A stretch of DNA of 35,878 nt from positions 1 through 35,878 of IMG/VR virus record IMGVR_UViG_3300032323_002093, one strand, 5' to 3'. Made by a program: the position numbers and the translations under genes. This DNA is from a virus. The notes under the pieces are model-generated. The model was not told the DNA's origin and did no database searches. It saw nothing but the letters and a program-made list of their open reading frames with translations. Below, in pieces: positions 6,662-13,685 of the stretch (position 1 is its first letter; each line of letters starts with the position of its first letter).

Positions 6662-7133
6662 TGCTTATTTCTCGGTTCTTCTGTTTTAGGCCAGGTTGCT
6701 GTGCTTCATTGGCTTTCCAAGCAGCACGAGCTTCTGCACCGATTGTTCCGTCATATGGACAAGGTGTGCCGGCTTGCATCATGGCATCAAATACTCGGCG
6801 GTCTTGACAAAGTGTTGACACAGCTGCTACTTTCATGCCCATATCAAACAGTGTTTTTGAAAGCTTTAATCGCTCGCAATTTAAGTCTGTTACGGTACTG
6901 CCTGCACTAATACCTAAGATTTGGGTTTGCACAGCTCCAGCCACACCTACCACGCACAAGTCTGAGTTGGCTGTATTTATAGTTGGTGAAATAGCTGATG
7001 CAGGTGGCGATCTAACAGTACTGTCGCTACGAGTATTAACGGTACTGTTAGTTGTTACGGTGTTGTTTAAGTCTTGTGCTTGCGTGGCAGTTCCACATAC
7101 CAACACAAGTGCTAAAATTATGCGTTGCAGCAA
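6597..7133 (-). CDS. Secreted protein with a C-terminal membrane anchor; starts with TTG
   Basis: This 178-residue protein has a signal peptide (LILALVLVCG core, cleavage near ATQA), a low-complexity Asn/Thr/Ser stretch (residues 22-57), and a conserved-looking core (SDLCVVGVAGAVQTQILGIS to CQDRRVFDAMMQAGTPCPYD). It ends in a hydrophobic tail of nine leucines among GGLLALLLLLLL. The four core cysteines suggest disulfides. With both ends hydrophobic, the mature protein is probably tethered in the inner membrane facing the periplasm. The start is TTG at 7133, supported by AGGAG six bases upstream, just after the endolysin stop. It heads the envelope cassette. I recall the same core in marine phages without a function. 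Confidence 0.75.
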   Translation of the reverse strand: MLQRIILALVLVCGTATQAQDLNNTVTTNSTVNTRSDSTVRSPPASAISPTINTANSDLCVVGVAGAVQTQILGISAGSTVTDLNCERLKLSKTLFDMGMKVAAVSTLCQDRRVFDAMMQAGTPCPYDGTIGAEARAAWKANEAQQPGLKQKNREISNETKTLFSAGGLLALLLLLLL

Positions 7134-7134
7134 A

Positions 7135-7761
7135 TTATGCTCCTAGTACATGCAGTGCATGGTTGTAGTGCTTGATGCGATCATCTAAGCCAATTGTACC
7201 GCCATTAATACGTTTGGTTAGTGTTAAAATATCGCCACGATCTGCCCACGTATTAAGTTTATTTGTTTCCCAGAACCAGCATGCTGACTGTGCAGCACCT
7301 TCAAAAGTTTCCAAGTACTCAGCCGCCTCTTCAACTGAGATTTCTAGACTAGCAGCAAACCAAGTATAGTTGTCGCGGCCTGTTAATTGGATTAATCCCT
7401 TGCCTGCAAAACGCCAACCATCGCCCGACTCAGGAGGTCCGTTGCCCATACGGTTGGCGTAAACTAAGTTAGCAATTGCTTGTTGCTTGTTTGGCATTGC
7501 AGCATACTGCTGTGCTAGTTCATCTGTTGGAAAATACTTGGGAAATATTTTACGCAGTGTTTGCCAACGGTAGTTTAAATTTTCACGTAGTGCAGTAAAG
7601 TTTCCTGACTCATGTGCACACTGTGCAACAAAAGCTGCAATACGTTGTGGTGTATTGATTTGGTAATCTGGTAGCAACTGAGCCAGTGCACCATGCCACT
7701 GCTTAACATAAGGATTTTTGGGAATTAACTGCTGTAGTTGTTGTAGTGTTAGTTCAGTCAC
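7135..7761 (-). CDS. Endolysin, glycoside hydrolase 19 type
   Basis: This 208-residue cytoplasmic lysin resembles chitinase-class-I-type (GH19) muramidases. The signature AQCAHESGNF at residues 46-55 contains the likely catalytic Glu51. It is followed by NRMGNGPPESGDGWRFAGKG and LIQLTGRDNY, the substrate-cleft region of the family. It should cleave the peptidoglycan sugar backbone after the membrane is opened. No signal peptide is present, so release needs a holin. I place the start at a GTG at 7761, overlapping the o-spanin stop (GTGA) with AAGGA six bases upstream. The frame is open to 7809, but that would lie wholly inside the o-spanin gene. It completes a spanin-spanin-lysin cassette. Confidence 0.92.
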   Translation of the reverse strand: MTELTLQQLQQLIPKNPYVKQWHGALAQLLPDYQINTPQRIAAFVAQCAHESGNFTALRENLNYRWQTLRKIFPKYFPTDELAQQYAAMPNKQQAIANLVYANRMGNGPPESGDGWRFAGKGLIQLTGRDNYTWFAASLEISVEEAAEYLETFEGAAQSACWFWETNKLNTWADRGDILTLTKRINGGTIGLDDRIKHYNHALHVLGA

Positions 7762-8024
7762 TTTAAGTCCTTGTGTATGATTTGTTGTTGTTGATACCAC
7801 CCTTGCCAAGCTTCCAATTTAATCACACACTGGTAGTATTGTGTGTAATTTTGGTTGATTGTTTCTGCTACTTGACTTAGCGTGGGGTTTGCTGGTAGTG
7901 GCTTTAGTTCGCCACAAGGTTGCTGACTTTGCAAGCCTGGAGGTTCCGGCCAACGCTGCGTAACTGGTACTACAGTGGCACAACCGGTTAGTGTTAGGGT
8001 TAAAGCTAATAGTACGGTTTTCAC
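7758..8024 (-). CDS. Outer-membrane spanin (Rz1-like lipoprotein)
   Basis: This 88-residue protein has a lipoprotein signal and lipobox LTGC (residues 12-15, acylated Cys15). A Pro-rich stretch (RWPEPPGLQSQQPCGELKPL) and a short helical tail with two Trp (AWQGWYQQQQ) follow. It should sit in the outer membrane and bind the i-spanin coiled coil to fuse the membranes at the last lysis step. The start is GTG at 8024, inside the i-spanin stop (GTGA), with AAAGG upstream. Unlike lambda Rz1 it is not nested in Rz. The genes only touch over four bases. Confidence 0.88.
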   Translation of the reverse strand: MKTVLLALTLTLTGCATVVPVTQRWPEPPGLQSQQPCGELKPLPANPTLSQVAETINQNYTQYYQCVIKLEAWQGWYQQQQIIHKDLK

Positions 8025-8440
8025 TTAGGTGCCTTTGCTGCCATATTATGTGCTGAAACAAACTCTGGTGGAATTACGCAGCTGTTGTCGTGTTTAACAA
8101 CCTCACGAGTAATGTACTCTGTGGTGTTTTCACCACGTTGCTTTACTACTTGAGTTTTGGTAATTACCCGTTCTTTTATAACTTCATTTACTTGTTGCGA
8201 TTTGGCTTCTGCAACTTCAACTTTGTGTTGCAAGTCACGAGCAGCTTGTTGCCACACGCCATTGGCGTATAACAGTCCCAGTGTAAAAATTACCGCCAAG
8301 ACTACCACACCACCCACAATTTTAATTGGCAATTGGTACGTTTTTATTGGTACTAGGTGTGCTAAAAAATACCCGGAAAATCCAGCTAATAGTAACAGCC
8401 ACCAAAACCAATGTGGAAAAATTTCTAAAATCCAAAACAT
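8021..8440 (-). CDS. Inner-membrane spanin (Rz-like), two membrane segments
   Basis: This is a 139-residue protein with hydrophobic segments at about residues 11-30 and 41-60. A periplasmic coiled coil (ARDLQHKVEVAEAKSQQVNE onward) follows, ending in a conserved-looking tail with CVIPPEFVSAHNMAA. This tail and the coiled coil are typical of i-spanins. Most Rz proteins have one N-terminal membrane segment, so the extra one is unusual but seen in some phages. A single Cys near the C-terminus could give the covalent dimer known for Rz. GGAA precedes the ATG, and a terminator lies just upstream at 8458-8482. It is the first gene of the lysis cassette, yet I see no promoter at this boundary. Confidence 0.87.
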   Translation of the reverse strand: MFWILEIFPHWFWWLLLLAGFSGYFLAHLVPIKTYQLPIKIVGGVVVLAVIFTLGLLYANGVWQQAARDLQHKVEVAEAKSQQVNEVIKERVITKTQVVKQRGENTTEYITREVVKHDNSCVIPPEFVSAHNMAAKAPK

Positions 8441-8457
8441 TTTTTGTTTTCCATAAA

Positions 8458-8482
8458 TAAAAGCGGCACTTGGCCGCTTTTA
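8458..8482 (-). terminator. Terminator between the fibre cluster and the lysis cassette
   Basis: A perfect 10-bp stem, TAAAAGCGGC (8458-8467) with GCCGCTTTTA (8473-8482), has a 5-base loop and gives a short T-run on either strand. It follows the stop of the 133-residue gene by five bases. It may attenuate rather than fully stop transcription into the lysis genes, which have no obvious promoter of their own. Confidence 0.75.
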
Positions 8483-8486
8483 TAGT

Positions 8487-8888
8487 TTAAGCTGCGGGAG
8501 CTTCGGGTGCTGCGGGCACTTCGGCAACAGGTGCCCAAGGCATTGGTGTTGATTGCAGTGCTGCACGGGCAACTTCACGATCTAATACATACTGAATATG
8601 TGCTTTGATGCCAGGCAGTCGTAGTTCGTGAGTTTCAATCCAAGCAATTACTTGTGCTTCTGTTAAGTTTTGCAGCGGAACAAACCCTTCCGCTTGAGGG
8701 TCGGGTACTTGTGTGGTTTGTGGCAGTTCAAACGTTTGTGACGCTTCGCTGCCCCTTAAGGTCCACTCAACTTGTTTAACGGCATCGGCAATGCCGTTAA
8801 TTATAGCTGTGCGTAACCCTGTGATTTTAATTGTAAAATCAGCAGTAAAGTTTTCTGGTTGTTCTGCTGCCGGTACTGAGTCTGTCAT
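8487..8888 (-). CDS. Small fibre-adjacent phage protein (DUF7936-like)
   Basis: This is a 133-residue soluble protein. Its core reads VKQVEWTLRGSEASQTFEL, then VPDPQAEGFVPLQNLTEAQV and AWIE, a pattern I know from short proteins coded next to tail-fibre genes in many phages (I believe DUF7936, unverified). The C-terminus is rich in Pro and Ala. AAGGAA directly upstream overlaps the end of the large fibre gene, and the ATG lies one base past that gene's stop, so the two are coupled. A role as fibre-assembly chaperone or fibre component is a positional guess. Confidence 0.78.
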   Translation of the reverse strand: MTDSVPAAEQPENFTADFTIKITGLRTAIINGIADAVKQVEWTLRGSEASQTFELPQTTQVPDPQAEGFVPLQNLTEAQVIAWIETHELRLPGIKAHIQYVLDREVARAALQSTPMPWAPVAEVPAAPEAPAA

Positions 8889-8889
8889 A

Positions 8890-11800
8890 TTATTCCTTGT
8901 TTAGGAGTGTATTAATTAAGGCTTCTAAGCGCTCAATGCGAGCACGAAGTTCTACGTTATCTTTGGCCAGCTCGACAGCTGACGCTAGTGCTGCGCCACC
9001 GTAGTTGACTGACAGCGTTTTCATTTCGTCTTTGGCTGTCATGATTGCTTGCGGCAACAATTGCTGGAATGACTGAGCCGAAACGCCAACCTGGGTAACA
9101 TCTTCTTCGTCCGTGCGGTCGTAGATACCAACCTTAACCTGAGCCAATCGAGCAACAAAGTTTTCTGGCATATCGCGCCAGTTGGTTTTTAAACGCTCGT
9201 CAGAGTAGGCAGTGATGTTTGCTGAAGCAACAATCGAGTTAGAGATTGCACAACGGAATCCACCGTTATTGATGATTAGCAAACCGTGATCAGTTAAGTT
9301 TCCTGCTGCACCTCCGGCGTTAGGGTGTGACCAAGCCATACCATATAGAGAACCTGTATTTTCCCCACTTGCAGGCAGTTTGTACGAGTCGCCCATGGCA
9401 AACACGCCTTGATAGCGAGTAGATGAGTAAGCACCTACAATACCGCAACCAAAGTTGTCGTCGATGTAAAAATTGCCGTTGGCTCTACTAGATCTATCAG
9501 ATGAACGGGAACTATCAACCCTAACACCGTATGTGTTTGAGCCGTTCCAACCCATCAGCGTAGGATATGTTCCTGCCCAGTTGTTTTGGGGGTTGGTGTT
9601 GCTTATACTTGTTCCATTGGGAGCCGTGCTGTTTGACGCATCAAAAATAACATGACTGTTGCCGTAGTTTTTCCACGCCAATAGGCCAATTACGTCGTCA
9701 ATGACTGTGCTGTCATTCCAGTTTGATTGGGCGCGAAGCGGAACAGCATAGCTACTAATGTTAGCGGCGTGCAGTAATCGTACCCAAGAAGTCCAGCCAC
9801 CAATTCCCTGGTTGTAGTTGCGGATCGCAAGCTGAGGCGTTGTAGCGTTGTACTCGCCAGAAATCTGATACGCGCCATAACGCTCGTAGCCAGACATCGT
9901 CAGCGTTGTCGCCCAGCCACCAAAGTGACCGTGGCTGTTGTGCATTGAAACCGTAGTGGTGCCAAAGTCAGGAGAAAGAGTAAACGCCGAAGTGGAATCA
10001 CTGATCCAGGTACTCTCGTTGTAGTTGTACCGAGAGTACAACCCGCCTACACCAATGTTCTTGTAGTTGCCGCTTAGGCTTGGTGAGTAGCTTGTGTAAT
10101 TGCCTGCGTGTAAAACTTGGTTGCCGGACTGAGTGATCGCACCACTTGCGGTAATTGCGCCACCTGTGATCGTCCCACCACCAGCATTGATCGCGTTCCC
10201 GTTTGTGATGATTTGGCCGTACAGCCAGTTGGTGCTGGTTGAGTAGATACCGGCAGGGTGAAAGCTGGCCTCGCCAGTGCCTGCTACGTTGCTGTGACCT
10301 CGGAATGCGTAGGCGTATGAATTATTGCCAGCACGCGTGTCTCCATTGGAAACGACAGCAAATGAAGACCCAGCAGCAGTAGCAGTACCGTTAGGGTGAA
10401 TTCCGATGGTGTCATTACCACCAATACCAGCACCACCCTGAAAGTAGCTAATGCCGTAGCTAAGAGCGTCCCCAAAAGACCAAATGGGGTTACGCACACC
10501 ACCGTAGTAGACATGGTTTCTGAACCCAGTATTCCCGCCAGAAACTACCGCACCTTCAACGGTCAAGCCGTTCGTCGGGTTGCTGGTTGTAGCGTACCCA
10601 CTGCCAATAGTCATGCCGCCATTAACATGCAGCTTCTTGCCAGACACCGCCGAGCCACCACCACCGATAGCAAACGTGCCGGTCGATCCGTTAAAAAACG
10701 TGTAGTCGGTTGCGAGGTCGTCTGTCCAAGTAATTCCGGCCCAACGTGTTCCAGCCCCACTCAGAATGATCTGCGAGTCACTTGCGTTTGAGAATGTAGT
10801 AACGCCAGTAACTGTACCACCGCTTAGTGGCAGAGCGTAGCTGCTGAAATTGCCAGCGTGCAGTACTTGATTGCTTGATATAAACGCGTTGTTAAAGAAA
10901 ACATTTCGCGCATAATCCCAATCAAAAGTTTTGTTGTATCCGCCGTAAGCTCCCATTAAAGCAATATCGCCAAAAGTCGCGGCGTTGGCATTAGTCCAAG
11001 AAAACTCAAATTCAATTCGAATATGTGGAAAAGCACTGTCGCCACCATAAAGCGGCCAAACGTGGTATCCAGGCCAATTGCTTACATATCCAGAAGTAAA
11101 GCGTTCTATCCACGTAGTTTGATCGGCCGACGTGTAAAAGCGAACTCTAAATGAGTTACCATTAGCACTGCAAGCAGTAGATAAAGTAGACCAAAAACGG
11201 TAGCCAAAATTAATCCATGTAAAACGCACCCTTGCAGTACCGTTTGCAATTGTTAAACCGTCCCACTTACTACTAGAATCTCCGCGAAACGGTAAAGTTG
11301 GTACTGTTTGAGACACATATGCAGTACCGCTCCAAGTTTCATATGTTGTAGGTGCATTATGTTGCAGTAAGTTTTGGACTTGATTAGTTAACAAATACTG
11401 CATGTTGGTACCATTAAGGTTACCACCAGTCACACCGGCTTCCATATTACTATCTGCGTACAGACGCCAAAAACGATCGCTGTTATACCCATCTAAAAGA
11501 TCTGAGTCGGCGGCTTTGCCTGCCGTACTTAATGCTCCAATTTCAGCAAGAGACCAAGCTACGTTTGCACTCCCATCAACAGATTTTCCAGTATTGCCAA
11601 TAGTTAGAGTACGTGCAGTACCCCAGGTTGCAGTTGTAATATTGGCAGAACCATTAAAGTTGGTGCCATTTATAGTACGAGCGGTTTGTAATATTGTTGC
11701 CGTTGCGGCGTTTCCAGTTGTATTCTGATTTAGTGTTGGTACATCGGCTGCTTGAATAGCCGACATAACAACATCTGTACCATTACCTCGAAGGTACTGA

Positions 11801-13194
11801 CCACTAGTAACTGCACCTGCCAACGCATCCATTGCATCTTGGCGAGTTGTAGCACCAGTACCCCCGTTTGCAATGGCAACAGTGCCAGTAACGTTTGTTG
11901 CATTTCCAGTTAGAGGACCATTAAACCCTGCAGCAAATACTGTACCACTAACACCAACACCGCCTGTTACTCTTAAAGTTCCTGTGGTTGTACTAGTAGA
12001 CGCAATATTGGCACGGGCGAAAACTTGCCCAGTAGTGTCTATTTCAAGTCTAGATGTGTGGGTCTGTAATCCAGCTCCGGATGTTATTACACCAGATGTA
12101 TAGAATCGTAATGTGCCGCCAAGACCAGTACCAGTACCTCGGCCTGCAAAAATCATTAAATCTGCGCCAGGTATGTTGGTGCCTTTTGAATCACCGCTAT
12201 AAAGTCTAGCCTGACCCCCATCCCCTGATACAGCCGTGCCTCCTGGCAGTGACAAACTAGCACCAAAACCACCTGTTGCAGAAGTATTATCACCACCAGC
12301 AATTGTTACAGAACCACCGTTTTTACCTGCTGTTGTAGAAACAGAAGTTCCGCCTGTAATGGTTACAGCACCACCAGCTCCGTTAACTGTACTATTACCA
12401 CCCCTAAAAGCATTTGCACCTGCATCGCCAGTTGCATCTGTGCCGGCGTTTGAACCAAAATTAAGTGGATTAGTTGCATTGTAAGGCGTAAAACCTAGTG
12501 CACCAGTAACGTTGGCGCTGGTAATTTCACCACGAATAGTTGCGCTGGATTTGTTTTCTACGTTACCTAAACCAACCATTGCTGCTGTAATGCCGCCAAC
12601 AGTTCCTGTAAATGTAGGTGAGTTTAAGTTGGCTTTTAAGTTTAGTGCTGTTTGTTGAGCAGTGCTTACTGGTTTTGCACTATCAGCAGTATTGTCTACG
12701 CTGCCTAAGCCAACGTCAGCTTTAACCAGTGTAACAACACCAGTTTTACCGGCTACCGAATCTACGGCTCCGCTGGTAATGTACACGTAAACGCTACCAC
12801 CCCAACGGTAAGTTTTGTTGGTATCAAGTGCAACATAGATTTTACCGGTTTCGCCTGTAGCAGGAAAAGCCGCTAAGTTAGCGGCTTCTAGTACATCGTC
12901 AACATAACTTGGTAACTGTATAGCAGGAACTTTACCGTCACTACCAAGTGTGGCAACACCGTTATTCGCACCTTTTGCTGAATTTAGTACGTAGTCTAAA
13001 CTAGGCAGTTGGCTACTTGGTACTTTACCATCGCTGCCAAGTGTGGCAACACCGTTATTCGCACCTTTTTCACTTGCAGGAATGCGTGTGGCAATATCTG
13101 CATTTAAATTGATAAAATTGGTATCAATTTCAGCGTTAGTTAGGGGAGTACCTTTGGCTGTAGCCCCGACTTCGCGTGTTATAATTGTTGCCAT
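8890..13194 (-). CDS. Large tail fibre with C-terminal self-cleaving chaperone (peptidase S74 type)
   Basis: This 1434-residue fibre should bind the host receptor. The N-terminus (GTPLTNAEIDTNFINLNADI) is typical of virion-attached fibre ends. A duplicated GVATLGSDGKVP block (about residues 47-92) and fibre-type repeats (VGLGSVDNTADSAKPVSTAQ) follow. Next come a Gly-rich region (about 250-360), mixed beta domains, and several NQVLHAGN(F/Y)xSY(A/S)xxLSG repeats. The last 104 residues are the intramolecular chaperone of endosialidases: SDERLKTNWRD, with Ser1331 the expected cleavage residue, then a terminal coiled coil. The chaperone trimerises the fibre and then cuts itself off. AAAGGG precedes the ATG. 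Base composition jumps within the gene (see findings), suggesting that the receptor-binding half was exchanged. Confidence 0.92.
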   Translation of the reverse strand: MATIITREVGATAKGTPLTNAEIDTNFINLNADIATRIPASEKGANNGVATLGSDGKVPSSQLPSLDYVLNSAKGANNGVATLGSDGKVPAIQLPSYVDDVLEAANLAAFPATGETGKIYVALDTNKTYRWGGSVYVYITSGAVDSVAGKTGVVTLVKADVGLGSVDNTADSAKPVSTAQQTALNLKANLNSPTFTGTVGGITAAMVGLGNVENKSSATIRGEITSANVTGALGFTPYNATNPLNFGSNAGTDATGDAGANAFRGGNSTVNGAGGAVTITGGTSVSTTAGKNGGSVTIAGGDNTSATGGFGASLSLPGGTAVSGDGGQARLYSGDSKGTNIPGADLMIFAGRGTGTGLGGTLRFYTSGVITSGAGLQTHTSRLEIDTTGQVFARANIASTSTTTGTLRVTGGVGVSGTVFAAGFNGPLTGNATNVTGTVAIANGGTGATTRQDAMDALAGAVTSGQYLRGNGTDVVMSAIQAADVPTLNQNTTGNAATATILQTARTINGTNFNGSANITTATWGTARTLTIGNTGKSVDGSANVAWSLAEIGALSTAGKAADSDLLDGYNSDRFWRLYADSNMEAGVTGGNLNGTNMQYLLTNQVQNLLQHNAPTTYETWSGTAYVSQTVPTLPFRGDSSSKWDGLTIANGTARVRFTWINFGYRFWSTLSTACSANGNSFRVRFYTSADQTTWIERFTSGYVSNWPGYHVWPLYGGDSAFPHIRIEFEFSWTNANAATFGDIALMGAYGGYNKTFDWDYARNVFFNNAFISSNQVLHAGNFSSYALPLSGGTVTGVTTFSNASDSQIILSGAGTRWAGITWTDDLATDYTFFNGSTGTFAIGGGGSAVSGKKLHVNGGMTIGSGYATTSNPTNGLTVEGAVVSGGNTGFRNHVYYGGVRNPIWSFGDALSYGISYFQGGAGIGGNDTIGIHPNGTATAAGSSFAVVSNGDTRAGNNSYAYAFRGHSNVAGTGEASFHPAGIYSTSTNWLYGQIITNGNAINAGGGTITGGAITASGAITQSGNQVLHAGNYTSYSPSLSGNYKNIGVGGLYSRYNYNESTWISDSTSAFTLSPDFGTTTVSMHNSHGHFGGWATTLTMSGYERYGAYQISGEYNATTPQLAIRNYNQGIGGWTSWVRLLHAANISSYAVPLRAQSNWNDSTVIDDVIGLLAWKNYGNSHVIFDASNSTAPNGTSISNTNPQNNWAGTYPTLMGWNGSNTYGVRVDSSRSSDRSSRANGNFYIDDNFGCGIVGAYSSTRYQGVFAMGDSYKLPASGENTGSLYGMAWSHPNAGGAAGNLTDHGLLIINNGGFRCAISNSIVASANITAYSDERLKTNWRDMPENFVARLAQVKVGIYDRTDEEDVTQVGVSAQSFQQLLPQAIMTAKDEMKTLSVNYGGAALASAVELAKDNVELRARIERLEALINTLLNKE
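12944..13069. repeat. 33-bp direct repeat in the N-terminal part of the fibre gene
   Basis: An identical 33-base unit, starting CCAAGTGTGGCAAC, occurs at 12944-12976 and 13037-13069, a 93-base (31-codon) spacing. It encodes the two copies of GANNGVATLGS in the fibre. The repeat is in frame, so recombination would add or remove one fibre unit without breaking the gene. Confidence 0.85.
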
Positions 13195-13218
13195 AGGTAT
13201 CCCTTTAAAAAGTCATTA

Positions 13219-13674
13219 TTAAGCTACAGTTACTTTCCAAGTAATTACTAGTGTATCTAGTGCACCTTTGTTGATAACTGGAAATACTGTGCGGCAAAGC
13301 ATTGTGCCGGCTGTGGCTGCGTTAAAAATGCCGGCTTCTGTTACAGCGCCAGTGCTTTGACCTGCTGCAAAAGTTGCTACATACTGTACTGAATCATTAG
13401 TTGCTGTTGTAGTAACAATAGTTGTTGAGTCTAAAGTAACACGTGTGCTTAGCTGCGAACCAAGTGCTGTGTCAGCTGCAGCAGCTGCAACTGTACCGCT
13501 GCCAATTGCCATGTGTGTCATAACAGCGGCTGTGGTGTCGCGCATACGGCTAGCAATATAAGCTAGACCTGTGTTAACCACCAAGTTGTGTTCGTCTTGT
13601 TGTTTGATATTTCCCTGCGCGTCCAGTAATACTAGTTGCAGAGTGCCTTTGGCTTTGATTGAGTCATTTACCAT
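13219..13674 (-). CDS. Fibre-associated virion protein
   Basis: This is a 151-residue protein. It starts with a strand-rich domain (LQLVLLDAQGNIKQQDEHNLVVNTGLAY). IASRM and MTHMAIGSGT then lead into a beta-rich C-terminus ending VITWKVTVA. The NLVVN.G...IA.RM......THMAIG.G pattern is one I know from phage structural proteins coded beside tail fibres. It probably forms a small connector or cap domain on a fibre. AAAGGA nine bases upstream supports the ATG. It lies between the long repeat protein and the large fibre gene in the same direction. Confidence 0.78.
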   Translation of the reverse strand: MVNDSIKAKGTLQLVLLDAQGNIKQQDEHNLVVNTGLAYIASRMRDTTAAVMTHMAIGSGTVAAAAADTALGSQLSTRVTLDSTTIVTTTATNDSVQYVATFAAGQSTGAVTEAGIFNAATAGTMLCRTVFPVINKGALDTLVITWKVTVA

Positions 13675-13685
13675 GATCTATCCTT

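Noticed and set aside
7758-8061. Nested Rz1 gene in another frame of the i-spanin (frame at 7819-8061 examined)
   Set aside because: That frame has no lipobox. The true lipoprotein is the neighbouring 88-residue gene, which overlaps by only four bases.
10396-10791. Plus-strand ORF of 131 residues inside the large fibre gene
   Set aside because: It lies in the GC-rich half, where stops are rare on the opposite strand. There is no ribosome site and no recognisable motifs.
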